33,118 nt of DNA from Streptococcus infantis (GTDB lineage: Bacteria > Bacillota > Bacilli > Lactobacillales > Streptococcaceae). Under the pieces are notes generated by a model that saw only the letters and a list, made by a program, of their open reading frames with translations, was not told the origin of the DNA and made no database searches. Position 1 is the first letter of the stretch, and the number at the start of each line of letters is the position of its first letter. Shown here in pieces: positions 17,639-25,202 of the stretch. The position numbers and the translations under genes are program-made. The DNA is taken from contig NZ_KQ970818.1 of the NCBI RefSeq assembly GCF_001579645.1, forward strand, positions 752,392 through 785,509, given 5' to 3'.

Positions 17639-17662
17639 GCCTAATATTACTTAGTAACACTC
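17634..17662 (-). promoter_or_regulatory. Ribonucleic antiterminator (RAT) for LacT
   Basis: The 29-base reverse-strand segment contains GTGTTACT and, 10 bases later, AGGCATGATC, the TGTTACT...AGGCA core shared by BglG/LicT/SacY-type RAT sites. It overlaps the 5' arm of the downstream terminator, as needed for antitermination. Confidence 0.75.
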
Positions 17663-17685
17663 ACTTTGTATTAACTTGTGATTTA

Positions 17686-17714
17686 AGTATAGCACAAGAT
17701 TTTTATTTTGTAAA
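17686..17714 (-). promoter_or_regulatory. lacTFEG promoter
   Basis: Reverse strand: TTTACA (17709-17714), 17 bases, TATACT (17686-17691) with TGc before it, a strong extended -10 promoter. It shows that lacT starts its own transcript separate from lacABCD, 87 bases after the lacD stop. Confidence 0.85.
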
Positions 17715-17722
17715 CCTTTACA
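17709..17722 (-). promoter_or_regulatory. CcpA cre site over the lacT -35
   Basis: TGTAAACCTTTACA is a near-perfect palindrome matching the cre consensus TGWAARCGNTWNCA except for the central G. It overlaps the -35 hexamer, so CcpA would block RNA polymerase when glucose is available. Confidence 0.75.
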
Positions 17723-17778
17723 TACAACTTTTTTTAAAAGTTTTTTAGCTAGGTTTTAGGACATAAAAGGGGGGAAAT

Positions 17779-18759
17779 TTAGACACGTTCAGTCCATGAA
17801 GTAGCTGTTGTTTGAAGTACTTTATTGAGTTCATCAATGTTTTCAAATCCAGTTGTACGAAGCCATTCGCGAGCTGCTACTTCACCTTCTTTGATATAAG
17901 GTTCAACTGAACCCGCCCAAGTAGCACGACCACAAAGTACACCGTTGAAACGAGCACCTGAATCATGAGCAAAGACAAGTGTTTCTTGGAATAATTTAGC
18001 TGATACACCTGCACTCAAGTAGATGTATGGCAAGTTAGTAGCTTCATCTTGAGCTTTGAAGAATGCTGCTGCTTCTTCACGGCTGTAAACGACTTCTCCA
18101 TCACCAAATCCTTCAACATATTTCACGTTTACTGGAACTTCAACTTTCAATACGTCGATGTTGAAACGTGGATCAGAGAATACTTTCATAGCTTCGATAA
18201 CTTTACGAGGTTTTACTTTCGCATATTCTACAGAACCTGCATCAGCAATCTTTTCATCGTAAGCCAAGATTTCCAAGAAGAAAGGAATATCTTCGGCAAC
18301 ACATTCAGAACCAACACGTTCGATGTAAGCTTGTTTTTGTTGGTTCAATTCATCTGAACTATCTACATCGTAGTAAAGCAAGAATTTAACTGCATCTGCA
18401 CCTTGTTCCTTGATACGTTTTGCAGACCAAACATCCAAACAGTCAGGCAAACGTTTTGTACTTGAAGTATCATATCCTGTTTTTTCGTATGCAAGAAGAA
18501 GACCAGCTTCTTTATCCAAAGCTTTTGTTGCAGGAAGTCCGTATTCAGGGTCAAGAAGCATAGATGAAGCGTATTTTGTCAATTCATCCGCTACCAAGAC
18601 TTTAAGTTCTTCCATTTGAGCTACTGTTGGCTCTTCTGTTTGGTATTGAGCCATAAGGCGTTTCAAAGCACCACGTTGGTCAAAAGCAAGAGCTGAGATG
18701 ATACCATTCTCATTAGAGAGTTTTTGCATAGAAGCGCGTTTATTTTCTGTTAAAACCAT
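17779..18759 (-). CDS. lacD: Tagatose 1,6-diphosphate aldolase
   Basis: A 326-aa class I aldolase that cleaves tagatose-1,6-bisphosphate to glyceraldehyde-3-phosphate and dihydroxyacetone phosphate. The Schiff-base lysine is K205 in [10 protein letters not shown], the known LacD position; the conserved [10 protein letters not shown] near 26-35 and SAGVSAKLF near 255 (phosphate site) are intact. The start follows the lacC stop after one base, with AGAGG inside lacC as ribosome binding site. It is the last gene of the lacABCD unit; no strong terminator follows before the lacT promoter, so read-through into lacT is possible. In S. pyogenes one LacD paralogue has a regulatory role; there is no sign of that here. 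Confidence 0.96.
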   Translation of the reverse strand: MVLTENKRASMQKLSNENGIISALAFDQRGALKRLMAQYQTEEPTVAQMEELKVLVADELTKYASSMLLDPEYGLPATKALDKEAGLLLAYEKTGYDTSSTKRLPDCLDVWSAKRIKEQGADAVKFLLYYDVDSSDELNQQKQAYIERVGSECVAEDIPFFLEILAYDEKIADAGSVEYAKVKPRKVIEAMKVFSDPRFNIDVLKVEVPVNVKYVEGFGDGEVVYSREEAAAFFKAQDEATNLPYIYLSAGVSAKLFQETLVFAHDSGARFNGVLCGRATWAGSVEPYIKEGEVAAREWLRTTGFENIDELNKVLQTTATSWTERV

Positions 18760-18760
18760 T

Positions 18761-19690
18761 TTATACCTCTTTCACTACTAGTTGGTCATATAGGCCTTGA
18801 TAGTTTGCCATATTGACATGACCGGTCATTTTTTCTTGAGCATTTAGCATACCAAGGACATTAGCCTTAGTCAGTAATTCTTGATCAGATTCTTTATGGA
18901 ACAATCCTGAAGCAATACCTGCTACTGTAGAATCACCAGATCCAACTGGGTTTACAACTTGGATTTTTGGAATATCTACTTTATAGAAAGTGTCCCCGTG
19001 CTTAGCAAAGGCACCATTAGCACCTAAAGAAACGATGATCCACTCGATTCCTTCAAATAGCGGTTCTTCAAGAACCTCTTTTAATTCATCCAAATCTTTA
19101 GAAATTTCTCTTCCTAAAAGTTGAGACAATTCTTCATTATTTGGTTTGATAACTGTTGGCTTATGTGGAGATTCAAGAACCGCCTGAAGTGAAGCTCCTG
19201 AACAGTCCAAGACAACAGGTTTACCAGCTTGGTTAGCAAGTTCAACCAGACTAGCATAATAATCCACTGGAAGTCCTGCTGGTAGACTACCTGAAATGGC
19301 CACTACCTCTACAGTCTCTAAAAGTTCTTTGAAATGAGCCAAGAAATCTTGGCCTTCTTTTTCTTGAACTTCAGGACCTTTTTCTAAGATTTCTGTTTGG
19401 TTTTCTCCATGTAGAATTGCGATACAGTTACGGGTTTCACCTTGAATAGAGAAGAAACGTTTGCTTACATTATTATCAATATTTTCTACTAAAAAATCAC
19501 CAAGTTTACCACCGACAAGTCCTGTTGCGACTACAGAGTCACCAAATTCTGATAGGACCCGAGTAACATTAAGACCTTTACCACCAGCCGTTTTCGTAAC
19601 ATCTACAACACGGTTGACAGTGTCAATTTTTAATTCATCCAAAGGATAGGAAATATCAATGGATGGGTTCATTGTGACTGTTAAAATCAT
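18761..19690 (-). CDS. lacC: Tagatose-6-phosphate kinase
   Basis: A 309-aa PfkB-family sugar kinase that phosphorylates tagatose-6-phosphate at C1 with ATP. The N-terminal PfkB signature [15 protein letters not shown] (about 37-51) and the C-terminal [12 protein letters not shown] (about 248-259) with the catalytic Asp and the anion hole are both present. Neighbours LacB and LacD fix the substrate: the same fold in FruK would act on fructose-1-phosphate. The gap to lacB is ten bases and to lacD one base. Confidence 0.95.
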   Translation of the reverse strand: MILTVTMNPSIDISYPLDELKIDTVNRVVDVTKTAGGKGLNVTRVLSEFGDSVVATGLVGGKLGDFLVENIDNNVSKRFFSIQGETRNCIAILHGENQTEILEKGPEVQEKEGQDFLAHFKELLETVEVVAISGSLPAGLPVDYYASLVELANQAGKPVVLDCSGASLQAVLESPHKPTVIKPNNEELSQLLGREISKDLDELKEVLEEPLFEGIEWIIVSLGANGAFAKHGDTFYKVDIPKIQVVNPVGSGDSTVAGIASGLFHKESDQELLTKANVLGMLNAQEKMTGHVNMANYQGLYDQLVVKEV

Positions 19691-19700
19691 AAGTCACCTC

Positions 19701-20216
19701 TTAGTCGTGGTATTCACCACGATCCCATTTTTCAAGGAACTCTGTAAAGAAGTTGGCATCAGTTTGATGATCGTTATGAGTTTCAACGTGTTGAATTTTA
19801 GCGATCAATTTTTTGTTTTCTTCAGATGGTTTGTATTCAGCGTTGATGAAAGCATCAATGATATCACACATGAGCAATTCACCAGTGATTTTACCACCAA
19901 ATCCGATTACGTTGGCATTCAATTGTTCTTTTGCATATAAAGCTGTTGTCATATCGCGAACCAAAGCAGAACGAACACCTGGAACCTTGTTAACAGCGTT
20001 ATTGATACCTACACCAGTACCACAGATACATACACCAAGATCAGCTTGGCCACTAACTACTGCTTCACCAACTTTTTTACCAAAAATTGGGTAGTGTGTA
20101 CGAGCGTGATCATAAGTACCAAAGTCGATGACTTCATGTCCTTTTGATTTCAAAAATTCTGAAACCGCCATTTTTTCATTTGTTACGATGTGGTCACATC
20201 CAATTGCAATTCTCAT
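19701..20216 (-). CDS. lacB: Galactose-6-phosphate isomerase subunit LacB
   Basis: A 171-aa RpiB/LacAB family subunit. With LacA it forms the heteromeric isomerase converting galactose-6-phosphate to tagatose-6-phosphate. It carries the GCDH motif near the N-terminus and [10 protein letters not shown] (about 73-82) with the catalytic cysteine. Residues 140-171 form a longer C-terminal tail than in LacA. It lies 30 bases downstream of lacA. Confidence 0.96.
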   Translation of the reverse strand: MRIAIGCDHIVTNEKMAVSEFLKSKGHEVIDFGTYDHARTHYPIFGKKVGEAVVSGQADLGVCICGTGVGINNAVNKVPGVRSALVRDMTTALYAKEQLNANVIGFGGKITGELLMCDIIDAFINAEYKPSEENKKLIAKIQHVETHNDHQTDANFFTEFLEKWDRGEYHD

Positions 20217-20246
20217 TTTTATCTTACCTTTCTTTCAATATAAAAA

Positions 20247-20672
20247 TTAGCACATTTTGTTCAACATGTCGACACGGATTTGGTGACGACCGCCGTCATA
20301 CTTACCATTTACAAAGCCTTTAGCAATGTTTTTAGCCAATTCGTCACCAACGAGTTGAGCACCCATAGTAATCATACGTGAGTTGTTGTGACCACGAGTC
20401 ATATAAGCTGAACGTTCGTCAGATACTTCTGCAGCAACCATTCCTTTGATTTTAGTTGCAACCATAAATGGACCTGCACCATAAGCATCAATGACAATAC
20501 CAAGGTTTTGTTCTTCTTTTTTAACTTCTTCAGCAACTGCAAGAGTTACATCAACGAAGTCTTGACCTTCAGCTGTAACATCCACAACGTGGAAGTTTTC
20601 TTTTTCCAAGAAATCTTTAACGACTTCTTTCAATCTCAAACCTGCAGCATCTGCACCAATAACAATAGACAT
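20247..20672 (-). CDS. lacA: Galactose-6-phosphate isomerase subunit LacA
   Basis: A 141-aa partner of LacB in the same RpiB-like fold. Where LacB has CGTG, LacA has AYGAG (about 63-67) and so lacks the catalytic cysteine, in line with the known shared active site in which LacB gives Cys and LacA gives phosphate-binding residues (RGHNNSRM near 93-100). AAAGGAG precedes ATG 20672. It is the first gene of lacABCD, with a leader of about 195 bases from the predicted promoter. Confidence 0.95.
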   Translation of the reverse strand: MSIVIGADAAGLRLKEVVKDFLEKENFHVVDVTAEGQDFVDVTLAVAEEVKKEEQNLGIVIDAYGAGPFMVATKIKGMVAAEVSDERSAYMTRGHNNSRMITMGAQLVGDELAKNIAKGFVNGKYDGGRHQIRVDMLNKMC

Positions 20673-20810
20673 ATTGTATACTCCTTTTTTATATAGACCA
20701 GTAAAAATATTTTGGATCTGGATTAAAAAATCTCCTTCACCAAGTAGTTACTAGTAGTTTTTGTTGACTATTTTAGTTTAAGAATGATTCATCTAATCAC
20801 TCTTTGTAAC

Positions 20811-20824
20811 TTCTCCTTGGAGAA
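20811..20824. promoter_or_regulatory. Perfect 14-base palindrome in the lacA leader
   Basis: TTCTCCTTGGAGAA lies about 50 bases after the lacA -10. Transcribed, its arms could form a short stem exposing or hiding the GGAG sequence. It could also be a protein-binding site. No known factor matches with confidence. The rest of the gap 20673-20930 is AT-rich leader and the lacA promoter. Confidence 0.35.
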
Positions 20825-20874
20825 ATTGGAAGAATAACTTGTTAAAACAAACACAAATTGTTCTTTCTAAACAT

Positions 20875-20903
20875 AATATACTACTATTGTTTAAAAAAGT
20901 CAA
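20875..20903 (-). promoter_or_regulatory. lacABCD promoter
   Basis: Reverse strand: TTGACT (20898-20903), 17 bases, TATATT (20875-20880). It lies just after the stop of the epimerase gene. Both flanks carry AAACA/TGTTT repeats (for example TGTTTGTTTTTGTTTA at 20911-20926), plausible binding sites for a DeoR-type LacR repressor, which is not encoded in the window. Confidence 0.75.
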
Positions 20904-20930
20904 CAGTTTATGTTTGTTTTTGTTTATTTT

Positions 20931-21824
20931 TTAGAAAATTTCTATATCAAAACCAATTTGATCACTTTGACCTGGATTTAAGATTCGAACATTTTTCTTA
21001 TCTTCTAGATGATCGCCCTCTTCAACTGAAGTTGACAAACCTGACCAAGGTTCCAGAGCAAGGAAGGGACCTTTATTAAGAGTTGACCAAACGATGAGGT
21101 TTGAAAACTCTTTAAAGTCTAGTTTTAATCCCTTATCATGCTTACGTGACCGTAAGAAAACAGAGCGAGAGGCTAACTCATCTAAAGTCACAGCATCATA
21201 GCTAAAGAAATCATAGTTTAGATCCAATTCTTTTTGATCTTTTAACCAGCTACTTCTATCTTGAAAATCCAACATTCCTGTTTCTGGGAATGGCTTAGGA
21301 ACTGTACAAGTTTCTGGCTTTTCAAAGTCAAGATAGTAGTCTTCATAAGCCTCATCATCAAATAAAGGACAGTTAAAGCCAGGATGTCCACCAATAAAGT
21401 AAGGCATTTTCTTATCTGTTTCCTTATTGGTAACTTGATACTGTGTTCGAATAGTATTTCCAATAACAGTATAAGTTATTTCTAGACGAAAATGATAGGG
21501 ATAATTCTCATACATTTCTTGGTCATCTTCGATCGAAAAAGTTACAGAGTTCTCTGTTTGTTCCACTAATTCAAATTCTTTTTTTCGAACCAATCCATGA
21601 CGTGGAATTTTACCTGTTACTTGACTACCATCTGCTTGATGATATAAGACAGTATCATTTCTAACGGATCCACAAATTGGAAATAAAACAGGTGCTTGTC
21701 CACTCCAATAAGTTGGATCTCCCTGCCACAAATACTCAATTCCATCTTTGTCTTTTATTGAAGAAAGTGCACCACCAAAAGTTTGAAACTGTACACTTAA
21801 CTGTTCTGTTTTTAATTCAATCAT
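20931..21824 (-). CDS. Aldose 1-epimerase family protein (LacX-like)
   Basis: A 297-aa galactose-mutarotase-fold protein. Members of this subgroup (LacX, YihR-like and hexose-6-phosphate epimerases) interconvert sugar anomers. A GGGAL-like QTFGGALSSIKD at the N-terminus, PRHGLVRKKEF (catalytic His region, about residue 70), GGHPGFNCP (about 145) and ALEPWSGLS near 250 match the family. I start at ATG 21824, preceded by GGAGGTAATTCTA; an upstream in-frame ATG at 21839 would overlap that ribosome binding site. Its place between the PTS genes and lacA suggests it acts on galactose or galactose-6-phosphate anomers, but the exact substrate is inferred. Confidence 0.85.
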   Translation of the reverse strand: MIELKTEQLSVQFQTFGGALSSIKDKDGIEYLWQGDPTYWSGQAPVLFPICGSVRNDTVLYHQADGSQVTGKIPRHGLVRKKEFELVEQTENSVTFSIEDDQEMYENYPYHFRLEITYTVIGNTIRTQYQVTNKETDKKMPYFIGGHPGFNCPLFDDEAYEDYYLDFEKPETCTVPKPFPETGMLDFQDRSSWLKDQKELDLNYDFFSYDAVTLDELASRSVFLRSRKHDKGLKLDFKEFSNLIVWSTLNKGPFLALEPWSGLSTSVEEGDHLEDKKNVRILNPGQSDQIGFDIEIF

Positions 21825-21852
21825 TAGAATTACCTCCATTTATTTAAGGCCT

Positions 21853-21903
21853 AAAAAAACTAGGCTGTCGACTCCAGATTTGGAAACTGACAACCTAGTT
21901 TTT
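21853..21903 (-). terminator. Terminator between the EIIC gene and the epimerase gene
   Basis: AAAACTAGGTTGTC / GACAGCCTAGTTTT with nested GTTTCC/GGAGTC pairing, followed leftward by TTTTTTT. It lies about 30 bases before the epimerase start with no clear promoter after it, so the epimerase and perhaps lacA may depend on read-through. Confidence 0.8.
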
Positions 21904-21927
21904 ACAATTTACATTTTTAGGAGCGAA

Positions 21928-23403
21928 TTATTTTGCGTTTGCTGCGTATTCTTCATTACGTTTGATCATTTGTTTTCTGTACCATGCAAAGATACCAACG
22001 TAGAATACTAGGAATACTAATGCGCCAAGGATAGCTTTGATATCACCAGTTGTAGCATTACCAATTGCCCAACCAAATAGTTTTTCGATTGGTCCTTCAA
22101 GAGTTGAGTGAGTAATCAATTGAGTTTGGCTTACACCTTCTGGGAAGGCACCTACACCTTTAGCAAGTTCTGTTGCAAATGGTGCGATAAGTGTACCTGA
22201 AAGAAGGAAGAGTGGCAACAAGAGTGTTCCGAAGATAATCATACGGAGCAATTTACCACGAGTAACTACCAAGAGAGCTGGAGTTACACCCATTGCGATG
22301 ATACCAGCAAGTGGCAAGATACCATTTCCGACATTTGAAAGAAGCACAGCTTCAACCAACATGATTGGTGCAAGTACGTTGGCACAAGCCCAGATTTCAG
22401 CACGACCAGCGATAAATGGCCAGTCAAGACCGATGTTGAATTTACGTCCTTGAAGACGTTTAGTAGCAACGTTTGTAATACCTTGTGAAAGTGGTTCTAC
22501 GGCTGCGATGAACCATGAACCGATCAATGAGAAGAGCTCCAAGCAGACACCGGCAGTCAAACCAAGTGACAACCAACCTTTAATAACAAGTTCCCATTTT
22601 TCAGCACCTTCAACACCAGCAACTGGATGTGGAGTTCCCATCAAACCGATAACGATACCAAGGATGAAACCGATGAAGAATTTAGATCCCCAGAAACCGA
22701 TTCTCTTGTTCAATTTAGCAGCGTCAAAGTCGTATTTATCAAGACCTGGGAAGAGTTTATCAAAAATCTTATCCAAAACCATGATAACTGGGTTCATCAT
22801 GTAGTTCATGTGAGTTGAAGTCATTGGTGATGAACTTGGTGCGTTAAGAAGGTCATCAAATGTTGGTTTCATCAAGTCAGAGTTGATGATTTTAAGAACC
22901 CCAACAAGGACAACTGCTGCAGTCGCGATGAAGAGTGAAACTCCTTGGCTAACTCCATTGTTGTCAGCGTACCATTTAATCAAAAGACCTGTGATAGACA
23001 AGTGCCAGATATCAAAGATATCGACGTCAAGTGTATCAGTTTTCTTCATTGCAAGCATTACAATGTTGACGATCAACATCACAAGCAAGAAGTAAAGTGT
23101 CCAAGCTGAACCCCAAGTGATTGTAGCAAGTGGTGCCCAACCAACGTCGGTGATGTTCAATTGAATACCAGTATTTTCAACGAATTTTGCAAGAGAAGCT
23201 GAGAAAGCTCCGTTAAGCATTCCGATGATAGCACCGATACCAGTAAGTGCGATGGCAAGTTTGATACCACCTTCAAGTGCTTTGGAGAATTTCACTCCAA
23301 ATAGTAAAGCCAATACTGTCAAAATGATCAGCATGATGATTGGGCCACCCATATCCAAGATTGGCTTGAATACTTTATTGGCCAAGTCAATAATGAAATC
23401 CAT
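21928..23403 (-). CDS. PTS EIIC component, galactitol (Gat) family
   Basis: A 491-aa polytopic membrane protein of the Gat/SgcC family. Many hydrophobic segments are visible, for example MGGPIIMLIILTVLALLFG (about 18-36) and LYFLLVMLIVNIVMLAM (about 104-120), with a conserved loop GLDWPFIAGRAEIWACANVLAPIM (about 324-347) typical of EIIC-Gat. It forms the permease of a three-gene PTS with the next two genes. Homologous systems in streptococci import galactose or related sugars; next to lacABCD the product is probably galactose-6-phosphate, which is an inference. It ends just before a terminator. Confidence 0.9.
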   Translation of the reverse strand: MDFIIDLANKVFKPILDMGGPIIMLIILTVLALLFGVKFSKALEGGIKLAIALTGIGAIIGMLNGAFSASLAKFVENTGIQLNITDVGWAPLATITWGSAWTLYFLLVMLIVNIVMLAMKKTDTLDVDIFDIWHLSITGLLIKWYADNNGVSQGVSLFIATAAVVLVGVLKIINSDLMKPTFDDLLNAPSSSPMTSTHMNYMMNPVIMVLDKIFDKLFPGLDKYDFDAAKLNKRIGFWGSKFFIGFILGIVIGLMGTPHPVAGVEGAEKWELVIKGWLSLGLTAGVCLELFSLIGSWFIAAVEPLSQGITNVATKRLQGRKFNIGLDWPFIAGRAEIWACANVLAPIMLVEAVLLSNVGNGILPLAGIIAMGVTPALLVVTRGKLLRMIIFGTLLLPLFLLSGTLIAPFATELAKGVGAFPEGVSQTQLITHSTLEGPIEKLFGWAIGNATTGDIKAILGALVFLVFYVGIFAWYRKQMIKRNEEYAANAK

Positions 23404-23447
23404 AATTTTCCTCCCTTTATTTTTATGGAATATTTACAAATTAATAA

Positions 23448-23753
23448 TTAGCTTAGACCATGTTCTTTGATAGCTGCTTCAATATTGTCATAGACTGGAG
23501 CGCTCATAGCTGGAATACGGAACAAGATTGGTCCTGCTTCAACAACTGGGATACCTGGTTCAAAACCTAAATCAGTAGCAGCGATTGGTGTGAAGATATC
23601 ATAACCTTTAATCAAGTCTTCATTGACATCTTTTACCATAACGGCATCACATTGAACATCGTACCCACGGTTAGAAAGTTCTTCTTCAAGAGCACTTTTA
23701 ATTTGGTGGCTTGAGTTAACACCTGCACCACAAGCAGCAAGAATTTTAATCAT
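23448..23753 (-). CDS. PTS EIIB component, galactitol family
   Basis: A 101-aa EIIB of the Lac/Gat fold. The phosphocysteine is C8 in ILAACGAGVNSSHQIK, the P-loop-like motif of GatB. It takes phosphate from the upstream EIIA and phosphorylates the sugar carried by the EIIC. It lies 44 bases upstream of the EIIC gene with AGGAGG in its ribosome binding site. Confidence 0.92.
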   Translation of the reverse strand: MIKILAACGAGVNSSHQIKSALEEELSNRGYDVQCDAVMVKDVNEDLIKGYDIFTPIAATDLGFEPGIPVVEAGPILFRIPAMSAPVYDNIEAAIKEHGLS

Positions 23754-23792
23754 TTGGATTTCCTCCGTTTTTATATAAAAATTATTAACAAA

Positions 23793-24269
23793 TTAAGCAG
23801 TCGCTTCTGAGATATATTGGAACAAAGCTTCAGGTTCCTTAATCTTAGACAGCGCTTCAAGATGACCATTGCCTGTAAAGAAGTCCATCAACTGTGCAAG
23901 AATATTTGTTTGACTTGAACTTGAATTGTTGATGATAAAGAAGAGTAATGATACTTCTACTTCCTTATCAGGGGCAATCATATTGTGGAACGTTACTGGT
24001 TTTTCCAGACGAACCACGACAACATTTTCAGTTAGATTATGAATTGTATCAGTATGAGGGATAGCTACGTTAGGCAAATCCTTCCCTAAAAACTCCATAT
24101 CCAAACCAGTTGGGAACGATTTTTCACGTTCAATCAAGGCCGATCGATAGGTCTCTGTAACAACTTTCTTTTCTTCCAGTAGGGTTGCAACTTGATCGAA
24201 AAGTTGCTCTTGATTATCTGCTTCTAAGCAAAAGACTAAGTCTTTGTCAAAGAAATGGTCTAATCCCAT
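23793..24269 (-). CDS. PTS EIIA component, fructose/galactitol type (PTS_EIIA_2)
   Basis: A 158-aa cytoplasmic EIIA of the Mtl/Fru/Ntr superfamily. The phosphorylated His is H72 in NVAIPHTDT. It is the first gene of the PTS set and takes phosphate from HPr. The order EIIA-EIIB-EIIC is that of streptococcal gat/gal operons. The promoter with cre lies directly upstream. Confidence 0.92.
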   Translation of the reverse strand: MGLDHFFDKDLVFCLEADNQEQLFDQVATLLEEKKVVTETYRSALIEREKSFPTGLDMEFLGKDLPNVAIPHTDTIHNLTENVVVVRLEKPVTFHNMIAPDKEVEVSLLFFIINNSSSSQTNILAQLMDFFTGNGHLEALSKIKEPEALFQYISEATA

Positions 24270-24304
24270 GACCTTCTCCCTTCATATTTAACTTTTATGG
24301 TACA

Positions 24305-24333
24305 AGTATAACACTATATGAAACCGTTGTCAA
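24305..24333 (-). promoter_or_regulatory. Promoter of the galactitol-family PTS operon
   Basis: Reverse strand: TTGACA (24328-24333), 17 bases, TATACT (24305-24310) with TGt before it. The -10 is about 36 bases before the EIIA ATG. An A-rich AAACAAAA...CAACAAAAAAC tract upstream (24335-24377) resembles that before lacA. Confidence 0.85.
24319..24332 (-). promoter_or_regulatory. CcpA cre site over the PTS promoter
   Basis: Reverse strand TGACAACGGTTTCA matches the cre consensus TGWAARCGNTWNCA at 13 of 14 positions. It overlaps the -35 and spacer, consistent with repression by glucose. Confidence 0.78.
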
Positions 24334-24434
24334 TGTTTTTTGTTGTATTTTGTTTGATTTTTATTTTTTTTGTTTACGAATTAAACATTTAATGATTTCA
24401 AACATATTTTTTATAATTTCCTAATAAATATAAT

Positions 24435-24461
24435 AAAAAAAACAGGAATGACTCCTGTTTT
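24435..24461 (-). terminator. Terminator after the 202-aa lipoprotein gene
   Basis: AAAACAGGA / TCCTGTTTT (24439-24447 and 24453-24461), five-base loop, followed leftward by a run of T. It starts eight bases after the stop codon. The AT-rich gap 24270-24468 otherwise holds only the PTS promoter. Confidence 0.85.
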
Positions 24462-24468
24462 CACGATG

Positions 24469-25077
24469 TTAACTCTTTTTATTGGTCCAACTTTCTTCCA
24501 CCATTGGAAGGAGATTTTTTAATACTTCTGGGACACCTTCAAGTGAAACATATCTAAACTTGCCATCATCGGATTTAAATACCCAGATAATTAAATATTT
24601 ACCATTCTTAGCAATACAGTTTACAACATAAGCCTCATAGCCACCGATAGTTGATTTTGACCCCCATACCTTGGAGAAGTCTTGACTTTTCTGTTTGGCT
24701 TCATAAATGCTAGTTGAAATTTGAACAGTTTCAAGTGCTGCGTACTCACTTTCACTAATACCAAATTGCTCTGGTTTAAATGTATTGAGAGTTACAATGT
24801 TGACATCCGTTCCATCACAGTACTGAATGTCATCTCCTCCTTCAATTTCTTTGAAATGAACCCATGATTTAGGAATTTTCACATAGCCATAATCATCAGA
24901 ACCTACTACTTGCGTCTCTTCAGTCTGTTTTTGAGATGAACTAGGTTCTTGACTTGAAGTTTCCTGAACACTAGAAGAGGCTTCTGTCTTTACTTCATTT
25001 GTCTTTTCTGAATGACTACAAGCAATTAGACTAAGACTGCAAAGTAAAAGTGTAGATAAAATTGTTATTTTTTTCAT
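24469..25077 (-). CDS. Lipoprotein of unknown function
   Basis: A 202-aa predicted lipoprotein. MKKITILSTLLLCSLSLIAC is a typical type II signal with lipidated C20. A Ser/Thr/Glu/Gln-rich linker (about 22-60) tethers a globular domain (about 62-200) that begins GYVKIPKSWVHFKEI and contains two cysteines (CDGTD near 87 and VNCIAK near 154) that could form a disulfide. I do not recognise the domain with confidence; the start resembles small ligand-binding or chaperone-like surface domains in streptococci. It has its own promoter and terminator, so it is independent of lepA and the PTS genes. Confidence 0.8.
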   Translation of the reverse strand: MKKITILSTLLLCSLSLIACSHSEKTNEVKTEASSSVQETSSQEPSSSQKQTEETQVVGSDDYGYVKIPKSWVHFKEIEGGDDIQYCDGTDVNIVTLNTFKPEQFGISESEYAALETVQISTSIYEAKQKSQDFSKVWGSKSTIGGYEAYVVNCIAKNGKYLIIWVFKSDDGKFRYVSLEGVPEVLKNLLPMVEESWTNKKS

Positions 25078-25091
25078 GATAACTCTCCTTT

Positions 25092-25127
25092 CCCTTCTAT
25101 TTTAAAGCAAGAAGGGAAAAGTGTCAA
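25092..25127 (-). promoter_or_regulatory. Promoter of the lipoprotein gene with an overlapping inverted repeat
   Basis: Reverse strand: TTGACA (25122-25127), 17 bases, TAAAAT (25099-25104). CCCTTCT (25092-25098) and AGAAGGG (25110-25116) form a perfect seven-base inverted repeat around the -10, suggesting an operator. Part of it also supplies GGGAAAGGAG near the start codon. Confidence 0.7.
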
Positions 25128-25164
25128 AAAAATACTGTATTTTGAAAATTTACAAAATACAGTA
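25126..25164 (-). terminator. Terminator after lepA
   Basis: TACTGTATTTTG / CAAAATACAGTA (25133-25144 and 25153-25164), a perfect 12-base stem, followed leftward by TTTTTTT. The T-run overlaps the -35 of the lipoprotein promoter. Confidence 0.85.
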
Positions 25165-25202
25165 ATTGATTTCTTATATTAGATGCCATTCTCACCTAGC
25201 AA

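Noticed and set aside
17715..17750. A-rich and T-rich inverted repeat (AACTTTT...AAAGTT) between lacD and the lacT promoter as a terminator.
   Set aside because: It is AT-only, with no GC-rich stem and no T-run on the leftward strand, so termination of lacABCD there is not supported.
24360..24385. TTTACGAATTAAAC resembling a competence ComX box (TACGAATA).
   Set aside because: The last base differs (TACGAATT), no gene follows at the right distance on the plus strand, and the region is low-complexity AT-rich.
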